From positions 1,054,001-1,118,000 of the forward strand of contig NZ_CP043450.1 in NCBI RefSeq assembly GCF_003286415.2: a DNA stretch of 64,000 nucleotides, read 5' to 3'. The position numbers and the translations under genes were made by a program. Position 1 is the stretch's first letter. Every line of letters starts with the position of its first letter. The notes beneath the pieces were generated by a model. That model saw only the letters and a list, made by a program, of their open reading frames with translations. It made no database searches and was not told where the DNA came from. The stretch is from Mucilaginibacter rubeus (GTDB taxonomy: Bacteria > Bacteroidota > Bacteroidia > Sphingobacteriales > Sphingobacteriaceae). Positions 8,920 to 17,379 of this stretch are shown one piece after another.

Positions 8920-9942
8920 CTATAATTTCAGAATGCCTATTTTACCGCCGTTCCCTGCTAATAACACAAGTTTTCCGCGCTTGGCTTTGCGACAAACGTT
9001 AAAACTTGTGCCGTCAATCTGCTTCCAAGTCCTTCCGCCATCAACACTTATGTTGCTTCCAGGCGTTCCGGTTGATAGAAATATATCTGATTTTATGTGT
9101 TCAACAGATGATTGAAAACCTGCCGGGCCTGTTTGTGGCGATATGAAACTTGGAGTAGGGTGGGAAGTGTAGATAGTCGCTGCTGAATCTGTTTTCTTAT
9201 CCTTAGCGTAATCACCTCCAACTATAATTCCATGATTTTGCCCTATTGACAATGAAAAGGCTCCTTCACTACTTTGACCATGAGTAATTGGTAGATTTGA
9301 ATACTGCCATGAGTTGGCATTAGGTTTTAACGAAATAAGTCTTGCTCTTTTTCCTCCTGAAGCAATATATATCGTTCCTTTATCCGATACTCTAAGGCAA
9401 GTTCCGCTTGCTGCAAATGCTGCTTCGCCAGTTAAAGCATCCGGAGGATTATTAGCTTCACTCCATGTTTCGCCGCGGTCTTTGGTTTCCAATAATAAAA
9501 ATTTGTTGTCGATGGGATCGCCTAAAATATAACCATGGAGCTTGTCTGCAAAATCCATGGCATCTAAAAAATAGGTTGTATCAGTTTTCTTGTATTTTTC
9601 CTGCCAGGTTTGCCCGCCGTCTATTGTTTTTAAAATGAAGGAAGGGGAACCTGCACTCATGATCACCGCTTCCTTGTCGTTAAAAGCTTCTATGTCCCGG
9701 AAGTCGGATTTTTCATAGCCTTTTATTTGCTGCCAGTTCCAGGTTTTACCGCCATCTTCGGTTTTAGCAATGTATCCTTTGCTGCCGCTTATCCACGCTG
9801 TTTTATCATCAACAACAGATAACCCACGAATACTTGTAGGTTTATCTTGCTGCAAAATGATAATTGTTTGTGCTTTTAAAGCAGAATTAAAGGATAGAAA
9901 ACAAAATAAAATGCCAGAAATAAAAACGCGACTTAGCTTCAT
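8920..9942 (-). CDS. Secreted YCF48/BNR-repeat beta-propeller protein
   Basis: 340 residues with a signal peptide ending SALKAQ. Repeated Asp-box motifs DGGKTW, DGGQTW, DRGETW and DGGRTW at regular spacing indicate a sialidase-like beta-propeller of the YCF48 (photosystem assembly factor-like) family common in Bacteroidota, usually annotated as an uncharacterised oxidoreductase or propeller. No sialidase catalytic residues are recognised. It is probably periplasmic or surface-exposed. Single-gene unit, flanked by tRNA genes on both sides. Confidence 0.8.
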   Translation of the reverse strand: MKLSRVFISGILFCFLSFNSALKAQTIIILQQDKPTSIRGLSVVDDKTAWISGSKGYIAKTEDGGKTWNWQQIKGYEKSDFRDIEAFNDKEAVIMSAGSPSFILKTIDGGQTWQEKYKKTDTTYFLDAMDFADKLHGYILGDPIDNKFLLLETKDRGETWSEANNPPDALTGEAAFAASGTCLRVSDKGTIYIASGGKRARLISLKPNANSWQYSNLPITHGQSSEGAFSLSIGQNHGIIVGGDYAKDKKTDSAATIYTSHPTPSFISPQTGPAGFQSSVEHIKSDIFLSTGTPGSNISVDGGRTWKQIDGTSFNVCRKAKRGKLVLLAGNGGKIGILKL

Positions 9943-10031
9943 TTAGTTTGATATAAAGTGTTTTATGAAAACCTAAGTTATCTCTTAAAGGAGCGTTTAA
10001 CAACATAATTTTGATTTTTTAATTTATTAAG

Positions 10032-10060
10032 TTGCAATTTGCCGGAAACGATTATATTTG
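10032..10060 (+). promoter_or_regulatory. Promoter of the tRNA-Leu genes
   Basis: TTG at 10032-10034 and TATATTTG at 10053-10060, 23 bases before tRNA-Leu(CAG). Confidence 0.65.
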
Positions 10061-10083
10061 CACGCTTGTTAATAAAACGATAA

Positions 10084-10167
10084 GCCCGGATGGCGAAATT
10101 GGTAAACGTTGCGGTCTCAGAAGCCGTTGAGAATTGTCTCTTGAGAGTTCGAGTCTCTCTTCGGGCA
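10084..10167 (+). tRNA. tRNA-Leu(CAG)
   Basis: 84 nt with a long class-II variable arm. Acceptor GCCCGGA/TTCGGGC. The anticodon stem GCGGT/GCCGT holds loop CTCAGAA. CCA is not encoded. Confidence 0.93.
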
Positions 10168-10192
10168 CGCCTTTTTAAGTAATGAAAAATTG

Positions 10193-10226
10193 AAATGTGA
10201 GAATTGAAAGATTCTCACATTTTTTA
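10193..10226 (+). terminator. Hairpin terminator between the tRNA-Leu genes
   Basis: AATGTGAGAAT and ATTCTCACATT pair perfectly over 11 bp with a 6-nt loop and a following T run. It ends 4 bases before the second tRNA-Leu. Confidence 0.75.
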
Positions 10227-10229
10227 AAA

Positions 10230-10313
10230 GCCCAGGTGGCGAAATTGGTAGACGCACCATCTTGAGGGGGTGGCATTCGTAAGGATGTACGAGTTCGAAT
10301 CTCGTTCTGGGCA
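10230..10313 (+). tRNA. tRNA-Leu(GAG)
   Basis: 84 nt, class II. Acceptor GCCCAGG/TCTGGGC. The anticodon stem CCATC/GGTGG holds TTGAGGG, giving anticodon GAG. It is the last host gene before the phage cassette, so its 3' end is a candidate attachment site, but I found no second copy of its 3' end near 32 kb. Confidence 0.93.
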
Positions 10314-10330
10314 CACCTAAAACGCAATAT

Positions 10331-10582
10331 TTAAGATCTCTTTCCCTCTTTTAATCCCTGAACTTCCTGCTGGAGCACGTTCACTTGTCCTTCAAGCACC
10401 TTTAACCTGATCTCGTTGATCCTGCTTTGTGTTTCCTGCGATGAGCGGATATCTTTTATATCGCCCTTTAATTGAAAATAACCTGTCATAACGGATACGA
10501 CAATACTTATGGTGCTCGCAATAGTTACGATCATGTTTTTTATGGTGATGCCTCTGATTTCTCTGTGTTCAAATGTTGTCAT
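10331..10582 (-). CDS. Small single-pass membrane protein with coiled coil (phage-associated)
   Basis: 83 residues from the ATG at 10582. One membrane segment (about residues 17-36, IVTIASTISIVVSVMTGYF) is followed by a charged amphipathic helix with leucine heptads (IRLKVLEGQVNVLQQEVQGL). This layout resembles holin or haemolysin-XhlA-like proteins at the 3' end of phage late operons, so a role in lysis or membrane attachment is possible but unproven. An upstream in-frame ATG at 10666 would add 28 residues. It is the last gene of the cassette beside tRNA-Leu. Confidence 0.55.
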   Translation of the reverse strand: MTTFEHREIRGITIKNMIVTIASTISIVVSVMTGYFQLKGDIKDIRSSQETQSRINEIRLKVLEGQVNVLQQEVQGLKEGKRS

Positions 10583-10718
10583 GGTGGGTGTTGGTTGTAT
10601 ACGAAGGCTGATTTTTGGGTTTTTGTAGGTTAATTGAGTTTGTTTTCTATTCCATATGATGATCACTGCTATTAATCCTGCTTTTATTACTTTTGGTAGA
10701 TATTAAGGATAGACGTAA

Positions 10719-11591
10719 ATGAGAAAAGCACTTATTACTTTAGCAATAGGCAAAAAATTTGAGCAATTATTTAACGAATATTGTAGGGCAAATTGGCAGC
10801 AGTACTGTGATTTGTTCGACTTTGAGCTAATTGTTATTACCAATGCTTTAGATAAATCCGAGCTTGCAAATACAAGGTCTCCATCATGGCAGAAGCTATT
10901 AATCCTTTCACAACCCTGGTCATTGGAATACGACCGAATAGTTTGGGTTGACAGTGATGTTGTCATTAATTGTGAATATGCATCTGATATAACGCAGGGT
11001 GTCCCCCTTGATAAAGTGGGCTGCGTGGATCAATATTCGATGCCTACTCCTGACATTTTCAAATTATCTCTCGAAAGGCTTTATAAATCGTGGGATAAAA
11101 ACAATGTAAAGTATTTAAGCAATCTATCCGCAGGTTCCTACTATTCTAACCGTGGTATACCTGGCGATGATCTTAACCACGTAATTCAGGCTGGCATATT
11201 TGTATGTTCACCTAAATTTCATAAAGAGATTTTTGAAAAAGTTTATTATCAGTATGATGATAAGAGCGGTGGCGGTAACTATGAAAATCCGGCACTTTCA
11301 TACGAGCTGTTACGAGCAAACTTAGTCTTTTGGTTGCCGTGCAGATTTAATTTCTGTGTCATTAATATTATTTCAGCATTTTATCCGCATATTCTTCACG
11401 AAAGAAAAAGTGTTTTTTTTGAATTTTACAGTAGGGTGATTCGAAAGCTTACCGGTAAACACGCGGAACAAAAAGCAAGCAAAGAAAAGATCGACTGCTT
11501 AAAAAATATTTACGATTTGTCAATATTTATGCACTTCGCTTCATGTTCTGAGTTAATGCCCAAAATGAAAGAGGCTTTGATTTTACCGTAA
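10719..11591 (+). CDS. Putative GT-A type glycosyltransferase, possible cargo gene
   Basis: 290 residues, no signal peptide. The pattern WQKLLIL...YDRIVWVDSDVVIN (about residues 55-85) carries the DxD metal and nucleotide-sugar motif of GT-A glycosyltransferases of the GMA12/MNN10-like kind; QAGIFVCS near 160 and a C-terminal HFASCS fit that fold. It would transfer a sugar from a nucleotide-sugar to an unknown acceptor, perhaps a surface glycan. It lies on the plus strand at the end of a minus-strand phage cassette, the usual place for lysogenic-conversion genes. A TACTTTTG -7-like element sits at 10688. Low GC and many Asn/Lys codons compared with neighbours fit recent acquisition. Confidence 0.65.
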   Translation: MRKALITLAIGKKFEQLFNEYCRANWQQYCDLFDFELIVITNALDKSELANTRSPSWQKLLILSQPWSLEYDRIVWVDSDVVINCEYASDITQGVPLDKVGCVDQYSMPTPDIFKLSLERLYKSWDKNNVKYLSNLSAGSYYSNRGIPGDDLNHVIQAGIFVCSPKFHKEIFEKVYYQYDDKSGGGNYENPALSYELLRANLVFWLPCRFNFCVINIISAFYPHILHERKSVFFEFYSRVIRKLTGKHAEQKASKEKIDCLKNIYDLSIFMHFASCSELMPKMKEALILP

Positions 11592-11741
11592 TTGTAGCAT
11601 TAAACTGTATTTTTTCTAAATTAATGCGCAAATAAATCGCTTCATGTTATTTCTCTACAAGCTATGATGATTTAGTCTTAAATTATTGCCGAAATCATAC
11701 CCAGGACTTTCAAATGAAGTAACCGAGTATAAATTTAACGC

Positions 11742-14309
11742 TTATACTAAGGTCACCTGTTTCCATGCTTGCCAAGAGCCATAGCCTACGCGTACACGTT
11801 CATCCGTTGTCGTGTCATAAGATGACAATGTTTGCTTAATTAAACCAATACTTGTTTTATGAGTTATCAACATCCCATTTATAGGCCAACCATCACTGGC
11901 AGTAACAAAATCGGTACAGATTCCAATGGGAAACGCGGTAGGTAATTTAGTAATTGTTATTCCTCCGGGTGTACCATCATAAATTAGTGGGGGCGTTACG
12001 GCTTGTAATTGTACCCATTCCTGGTAAATGCCATTGTATCCGTTTCTTATATAAATTATAGTCGCTTGGTCGTACGGCATCAGATATTGCGAAATCATGC
12101 CAATGCTATTTTTGTGAGTCGTGAGAAGCCCTTTTATGGGGTATCCATCATCCGAAAGTACAAAGTCATAATTAACACCGATATTAAAATGAGAAAAAGC
12201 AGCCATGTTTGTAATACCAGTCTGTGTATTTTCGGTAAATGGCAGTTTTCTAAAATACTCGGGATACAAAACCTTAAAGATAGCGTCAGATATCCAAGCG
12301 TAGAATACATCTTTGGGATGGATTAAATTCAGTGTTGTGGCGTCGGTTGAATTAATATAATCCTGACCATTTTTGCTATCCTGCCACATCCCATAAATAT
12401 CCATAAAACAGCATTGATACTTACGAGCTAGCACCCGCAAACCGCTGTTAACAGCTTCATTAAATATTTGTCCTTTATGGCCTGAAGTATCATCCGTGGT
12501 TGTATTTTGTGATTGTAAAATGATAGTCAGCTTATCTCGTGTAAAATTAGCATTTGCTCTAATTATCGAAAGTCCAGTATCTAAATTCTCAATGAATTGG
12601 TCTGCCGTGAGACTTATGGTATCATTCACCCCCCAACGGATTATATATACATCAGGGTTAAGTGCTAAATCGTTAGTCAAATAAGTACTAAGCCAATCCG
12701 TAGTTCCCTTACCTCCAACGGCATTATTTGTATACGTCACACCTCCCTGTATTTGATATCGCAATGTTAACATATGGAGGATATTTTCAATGCGAAAAGA
12801 AGCGTTAGATGTTCCATCACCGGTAGTAGTACTATCACCCGTCAATATTACTTTTGTTGCTGTTCCACTAATTAGCTTTTTGTGGAAGGATGATAAATAC
12901 TCTTCTCCAAATATCCTTTGATATTTATCCGCATAGGAGTTAATTTGCTGTTTTTGGTTTGGAGTTTGTTTTAATATTCTTACGTCTCCTTCGATTTGAC
13001 ACCCATAATCATTAACCATATTTGTAACAAGAAAATCTCCGTTATCAAATACCCTTTTGTTTGCCTGCAATGCTGCATTGATAGCCACCGTATCATCCGT
13101 CACCCCATCGCCTACCGCTCCATAATCAACCCGAAAAGATTTTATTTGACCTGATGGTTCGTATGAACCGCTACCTCCTCCTCCCGATGGCGGATTAATC
13201 CAATGTAAATCGCCATCAGCATTGCTGTTTTTTGCTAATATCTGTCCGCTTGCACCTCCTGCCGGGATCTTGAATAAGCCGGTAATTTGAGCTTGAAGTT
13301 TACCAAGGGCTTGTAAAATTGTGTCAGTTGCTGTAATTGCAGTAGCAGTACTAAAACCTATGCCCGTTAATAGAGACGTCAATACTCGTGTCGCCGTAAA
13401 GTATCTATTGGTCGTACCTTCAGGCACCGTATCGGTAGTTCCTGGCGACGCAACAATTTGAATATATGTAGAACCACTCCAACGATACTCATTGTTGGTA
13501 TCGGTGGTTATGTAGATTTTTCCGGCTTCACCGTTTGTCGGTAACGAGGCATAGTTGGTAACTTCCACCACATCATCAACATAGCTGGGAAGCTGGGCTG
13601 CCGCAATTTTCCCGCTGCCGTCTAAACCAGCGTAGCCGTTCGGCGTGTTTTTATTATCGGTTTCTTCAAATTGTACACCTGAAATTATCAGGGAGATCCC
13701 GGTTCCCCAGGCACCGGCGCTTTTGGGGCCAAATAAAAAGTAAGAAGACGTATTAATGTAAAAATCACCATCGGTGCCCAGGTTGTTGGATGGGTTGGCT
13801 GTGCCGTTTAATACGGTTTTGCCATTACTGCCGTTGGTACCATTTGTTCCGCTTGCACCCTGGGGGCCTTGCGGGCCGGTTTGCATGGAAAATACCTGGC
13901 TCCAGGCACCTGCGGACTTTTTATAAAATATACCGCTTACAGTGTTTATAAAAGTATCACCATTGCCGCCGGTTGCCGAATTTGGTGTCGTTGTGCCATA
14001 TAGTACGGTGGTATCGGCGGTGCCTCCTGCGGATATTGTGTAAACAACCGTCCAAACACCTGCTATTTTTTGTGCAAAGGAGCCTGCGGTTGTGTTGATA
14101 AACACGTCTCCATTTTTGCCGCTAACGTTTTGAGGCAACACCGAGCCGAAGGTTAAGTTAGCTCCGGCATTTAATCCCGCATTAATAAATTGCAACAGAG
14201 CGGCAAAATCAAATTGATAGTCAGCATTATTGCTGATCAGGATTGATTTGTCGGAGGCATTTATAGTTTCCGCTACCGGAAGTTCGCTTATTTTTTTATC
14301 GTTTGCCAT
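11742..14309 (-). CDS. Phage tail spike/fibre with SGNH esterase domain
   Basis: 855 residues. In order: an N-terminal particle-binding region (MANDKKISELP), repeated beta modules ending in GDxFINT, a short collagen-like GPQGPQGASGTNGTNG segment (about 143-162), a pectate-lyase-like start (DYGAVGDGVTDDTVAINAAL about 395-415), then an SGNH/GDSL hydrolase with GDST (block I), RWGVNDT (block III) and NLIHPKD (block V, where the usual Asp is Asn). The C-terminus has two copies of a roughly 60-residue knob-like module. It probably binds and deacetylates host surface glycan. Its start overlaps the stop of the upstream gene by 1 base. Confidence 0.85.
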   Translation of the reverse strand: MANDKKISELPVAETINASDKSILISNNADYQFDFAALLQFINAGLNAGANLTFGSVLPQNVSGKNGDVFINTTAGSFAQKIAGVWTVVYTISAGGTADTTVLYGTTTPNSATGGNGDTFINTVSGIFYKKSAGAWSQVFSMQTGPQGPQGASGTNGTNGSNGKTVLNGTANPSNNLGTDGDFYINTSSYFLFGPKSAGAWGTGISLIISGVQFEETDNKNTPNGYAGLDGSGKIAAAQLPSYVDDVVEVTNYASLPTNGEAGKIYITTDTNNEYRWSGSTYIQIVASPGTTDTVPEGTTNRYFTATRVLTSLLTGIGFSTATAITATDTILQALGKLQAQITGLFKIPAGGASGQILAKNSNADGDLHWINPPSGGGGSGSYEPSGQIKSFRVDYGAVGDGVTDDTVAINAALQANKRVFDNGDFLVTNMVNDYGCQIEGDVRILKQTPNQKQQINSYADKYQRIFGEEYLSSFHKKLISGTATKVILTGDSTTTGDGTSNASFRIENILHMLTLRYQIQGGVTYTNNAVGGKGTTDWLSTYLTNDLALNPDVYIIRWGVNDTISLTADQFIENLDTGLSIIRANANFTRDKLTIILQSQNTTTDDTSGHKGQIFNEAVNSGLRVLARKYQCCFMDIYGMWQDSKNGQDYINSTDATTLNLIHPKDVFYAWISDAIFKVLYPEYFRKLPFTENTQTGITNMAAFSHFNIGVNYDFVLSDDGYPIKGLLTTHKNSIGMISQYLMPYDQATIIYIRNGYNGIYQEWVQLQAVTPPLIYDGTPGGITITKLPTAFPIGICTDFVTASDGWPINGMLITHKTSIGLIKQTLSSYDTTTDERVRVGYGSWQAWKQVTLV

Positions 14310-14923
14310 CAGTTTAAAAAATCGATTATTGGTAAGTTGTAATTGTTAATTGTGCCCGGATAATTGAAATCAGTTTTGTCGATACCACGGATCCGCGGAC
14401 CGGATTGGCGACTACTTTTATTTTTTTCATTATAGTGCCAAAGCGGAAAGTTTTCCTGGTTATCTCTTAAAAACCTTTCAATGTCATTGGCGTAAGCATT
14501 GGCGATACTGCGTTGCTGTTGCACCAGTTTTGTTATCTCAGGCGATGAAAGCGCGCTACCATTATCGTGTTGTTTAATAACCGGTCCGGAAGCCGTGTAG
14601 TGTATGGCATCGTTTTCAATAAAGCGGGCGAAAGTAAAGTATACCAACGCAGGAGCAAGGCCCTCATACAAAACAATTCGACCATATTCGTCAAGATATT
14701 CGCATCCGTTTAGAAGATCCTTATATGATTGTGGTGCGTCTTCCTTTATAGTGCCGTCATCGTTGCAATAAGCCATTAGCTGGTAGTATAAAGCGTAGCC
14801 TAAAAATGGCTTTAGGTCGAGTTCCTGTGCTTTTTTAATGAATACTTTGAGGCGTTCGGGTTTAATATTTACGTTGATATCCTCGTATTGCTGAAATATG
14901 GTTTGATTGATTAAATAGATCAT
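14309..14923 (-). CDS. Phage head-tail connector-like protein
   Basis: 204 residues. N-terminal helical segment INQTIFQQYEDINVNIKPERLKVFIKKAQELDLKPFLG, then a short C-terminal strand-rich tail. It resembles a Bacteroidota phage family (DUF6712-like) believed to be a head-completion/connector protein; this is recognition from memory and is moderate only. The ATG at 14923 follows a clear GGGAGGG ribosome site, so it is preferred over an in-frame TTG at 14938. It sits between portal and spike. Confidence 0.6.
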   Translation of the reverse strand: MIYLINQTIFQQYEDINVNIKPERLKVFIKKAQELDLKPFLGYALYYQLMAYCNDDGTIKEDAPQSYKDLLNGCEYLDEYGRIVLYEGLAPALVYFTFARFIENDAIHYTASGPVIKQHDNGSALSSPEITKLVQQQRSIANAYANDIERFLRDNQENFPLWHYNEKNKSSRQSGPRIRGIDKTDFNYPGTINNYNLPIIDFLN

Positions 14924-15002
14924 AGCATGCCCTCCCAACTCTCGTTATGCGAGTTGAAAATATTTTGTTCATAATGATGTTTATTGAAATGCCAGTTGGA
15001 AT

Positions 15003-15089
15003 AATAGTCTTAAGTACGAAGTCTCAAGTCAGATTTTCTTTTTTTAATATTTAGAACTTACGGCTTAGAACTAAAGACTTATGACTTAA
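15003..15089. repeat. Intergenic short-word repeat (AAGTC/CTTAGAAC words)
   Basis: Words related to AGTCTTAAGT, GTCTCAAGTC, AGAACTTA and AGACTTATGACTTA recur in both orientations across this spacer and can form an imperfect hairpin around a T-rich middle. It directly follows the portal stop codon. Confidence 0.5.
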
Positions 15090-16373
15090 TCACAGGCACA
15101 TTGCTTCGGCTTCGGCTTGTTTGAAACCGTATGCGTATACCAGGGCGGCTATTTTACTTTCCCGGGGAAGGGTTGATTGCAAAAGCTCGTTGATTGCGTT
15201 TCCGGCTTTAATGCCTGGATTATCATCTGCTGCTATTGCAGTTACCGGTATAATGTTCCAGTTTTTACCAGGGTTGATGTCCTTGTAAAACCGACTAAAG
15301 ATTTCGGCCAATGTTTCTGATAGCTCAAGCCTGTCCGCTGCGGTATTATCATTGAATTCTAAAATGGCTTGCTTCTTTTCGCTGCCGTTGCTTAACCCTG
15401 ATGATTTCTCGGCATTGATCAATTCTTTGGGAACCGAAAAACCCTTAATAATGCGTGCTTCGACAGATCGTTCGGTTGTTTCAAAAAGCTTATCGTTATT
15501 TTGAATAGGATAGGCTTTAAACTCGGGCTTCGAACTTTCATCTTCGTACTCAATAACAATGATTTTTTGCGCGCTTTTGGCTCCCTGAAATGCGCCAAGG
15601 TCTTTTTCAAGTTGCGTAGGTATATTGATACCGGTGTACGTATCGGCATCGGGCCTGGTATTTTCAGCTTCCTCACGGCGCGACTGCATAAAAAGCATGG
15701 TTGATGGCAGGAAGCCGGTTGTTACTTCCCGGTTATTGAAGATTTTGATCCCGGCTTCGGTTTCAAAATCTTCCCATACCGAGTCTGCCTCAATCAGCGG
15801 GTAATCGTCAACTTCCGGGTTAAAGTAAAACAACTGCCCTTTGTAGTGTTCCCATCCGCCTGCCTTACACACCTGTTCGCTGATCACTTCCGGTTCGGGA
15901 TTATACTTGTCTAAAAAGGTGACCTTGCTGCGCATGATGTTTTTCCAGGTCTTGCGGCCCCAATCGGAATATAGAGCAAATTTATCAGCAGTTTCCGCGT
16001 TATCGGTATCGCCCATTCGGATGTCTTCAAACTTTACATAGCTTACCGATGTGATCCTGAAGTCGGCATTGTAATTTATATGAATGCCGAAGCCTGTAAA
16101 CAACGCTTTATCGGTTGCCAACGCTTTTAATAGTTTTGCAATAGTTAATCCCTTTGCGTTGATAATCTGTTTACCTAAATCTTTTTCTTCAAGCCCATTA
16201 CCCGCTATAAATTTTGTTCGTTTGTTCCAGCAATCTTTTGCCGTTGGCGATCCTGCTACCAACTCAAGCATCCGTTGAGGATAGGCGTTGTCCAGGTCAT
16301 AGTTAAGAATACCGTAGGTTTGATTCGGTCTTACCAGTATTCGCCTTTCAATTTGCGGAAGATAAGTTTTCAT
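15090..16373 (-). CDS. Putative phage portal protein
   Basis: 427 residues, no signal peptide. Position, length and features such as KDCWNKRTKFIAGNGLE at the N-terminus, an acidic middle, and the helical C-terminal segment LSNGSEKKQAILEFNDNTA fit portal proteins, which form the dodecameric DNA gate at the capsid vertex. No single diagnostic motif is strict in this family. It overlaps the preceding 92-codon gene by 4 bases (ATGA), so translation is coupled. Alternatively another large head protein. Confidence 0.55.
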   Translation of the reverse strand: MKTYLPQIERRILVRPNQTYGILNYDLDNAYPQRMLELVAGSPTAKDCWNKRTKFIAGNGLEEKDLGKQIINAKGLTIAKLLKALATDKALFTGFGIHINYNADFRITSVSYVKFEDIRMGDTDNAETADKFALYSDWGRKTWKNIMRSKVTFLDKYNPEPEVISEQVCKAGGWEHYKGQLFYFNPEVDDYPLIEADSVWEDFETEAGIKIFNNREVTTGFLPSTMLFMQSRREEAENTRPDADTYTGINIPTQLEKDLGAFQGAKSAQKIIVIEYEDESSKPEFKAYPIQNNDKLFETTERSVEARIIKGFSVPKELINAEKSSGLSNGSEKKQAILEFNDNTAADRLELSETLAEIFSRFYKDINPGKNWNIIPVTAIAADDNPGIKAGNAINELLQSTLPRESKIAALVYAYGFKQAEAEAMCL

Positions 16374-16648
16374 TCTGTACCTCCTTTATCTGAAGCTTTG
16401 GTGGATTTGGAGATAGTTTTAATAACTCCCCCTTTAGGAGGCTGGGTGGAAAACAGCTTTGCAATATGTGGGTATCGTTGCAAATACCATTCTGCTTCTT
16501 CATCGCTCAAGTTATCGTTACAATGCACAGCTGCCGAGCCGGGAGCGAACTGATGGAGCCCGGGTTTTAGCTTGTATTTTTTTGTTATTGTGTCATTAGT
16601 CATTAGGTCATTAGCTTTAGGTTTAAAAAAAGAGCTTTTAATGGTCAT
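16370..16648 (-). CDS. Small phage protein upstream of portal
   Basis: 92 residues from 16648, or 77 from the ATG at 16603. The core is KYKLKPGLHQFAPGSAAVHC then DEEAEWYLQRYPHIAKLF. The N-terminus is encoded by repeated TGACTAATGAC words of the spacer repeat and the C-terminal PPKGGVIKT by a copy of a CCTAAAGGGGGAGTT element, so part of the reading frame is made of intergenic-type repeat. Function unknown; it is coupled to the portal gene. Confidence 0.55.
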   Translation of the reverse strand: MTIKSSFFKPKANDLMTNDTITKKYKLKPGLHQFAPGSAAVHCNDNLSDEEAEWYLQRYPHIAKLFSTQPPKGGVIKTISKSTKASDKGGTE

Positions 16649-16687
16649 TAGCCATTATTAAAATGACTAATGACCTCATGACACAAT
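16587..16687. repeat. Inverted repeat of TCATTAG words around a start codon
   Basis: The left arm TTGTGTCATTAGTCATTAGG (16588 on) is complementary to the right arm AATGACCTCATGACACAA (about 16669-16686), separated by about 50 bases. The alternative start at 16603 of the downstream gene lies inside one arm, so the stem could hide the ribosome site. Confidence 0.65.
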
Positions 16688-16690
16688 GAA

Positions 16691-17281
16691 TTATGCCGTA
16701 ACAACCAGCGCTTCAATAGCCGCTATGGTGCTTGCATAGGTAGCTGTGCCCGATGTAGGCGCAATGGAAACCGCGCGTGGAGGGTAAGGCTCTTTCATCT
16801 TGTCAGGGTTGGTAAGTTTTAATTTGTAACCACCATCCAATGATTCGTCGGCAGCGTTGCGTTCGGCATCGGTCAGGATCAATCCGTTTACAGCACCAAA
16901 AAGTTCAATTGCGGAATCGCTGGATTTATAGTTGTTAACTGCTATGGCGCGTACACGACCATATCCCATGGCCATAAGCTGAGCCTTAACCTCAACAGAC
17001 AGGCCCGCGATATTGAAATCTATCTCTTCGGTATAGCGGGGGCCAACCTGCGTTTTTGCCAGTTTTGATGTAGTATTGAAGCTATTATTAGTGCCTTCAA
17101 ATTTATAAACCTTAGCATTGCTCACAGCCGTTAAGCCTTTAACAATAAGCGGATTGGTTGTGTCATAAGTAAGCACGATATCATCGGCATTAAATATGTA
17201 GATCACATCCTCAATACCCGAGGTAATAGGCTCATCTGTGCCGAGGCTGAACCCGGCGTTTATTTTATTATAAATTGACAT
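16691..17281 (-). CDS. Phage structural protein, possible tail tube
   Basis: 196 residues, beta-rich, low in Cys, no signal. Features: ADDIVLTYDTTNPLIVKGL, GPRYTEEIDFNIAGLSVEVK and IELFGAVNGLILTDAERN. It lies right after the major capsid gene. The composition suits a tail tube or head decoration protein; the choice between them is inference. It starts at 17281 and is separated from the capsid gene by a 98-base spacer with a strong hairpin. Confidence 0.5.
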   Translation of the reverse strand: MSIYNKINAGFSLGTDEPITSGIEDVIYIFNADDIVLTYDTTNPLIVKGLTAVSNAKVYKFEGTNNSFNTTSKLAKTQVGPRYTEEIDFNIAGLSVEVKAQLMAMGYGRVRAIAVNNYKSSDSAIELFGAVNGLILTDAERNAADESLDGGYKLKLTNPDKMKEPYPPRAVSIAPTSGTATYASTIAAIEALVVTA

Positions 17282-17290
17282 GTTGTTTTG

Positions 17291-17375
17291 GATTGATTAA
17301 GTTAAATGGTTGATTAAGTTGATTGGGTTGCCTTCATAAGTAAATAACTACTCACTTAATCAACCCAATCAACAA
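17291..17375. repeat. Spacer hairpin built of TTGATTAAG/TTGATTGGG words
   Basis: GTTGATTGGGTTG (17318-17330) and CAACCCAATCAAC (17361-17373) form a perfect 13-bp stem with a 30-nt loop. GATTGATTAAGTT words repeat on the left side. Confidence 0.7.
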
Positions 17376-17379
17376 TTCA

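Noticed and set aside
10117..10314. 65-residue minus-strand frame over tRNA-Leu
   Set aside because: It is the reverse of two tRNA genes, a known source of false frames.
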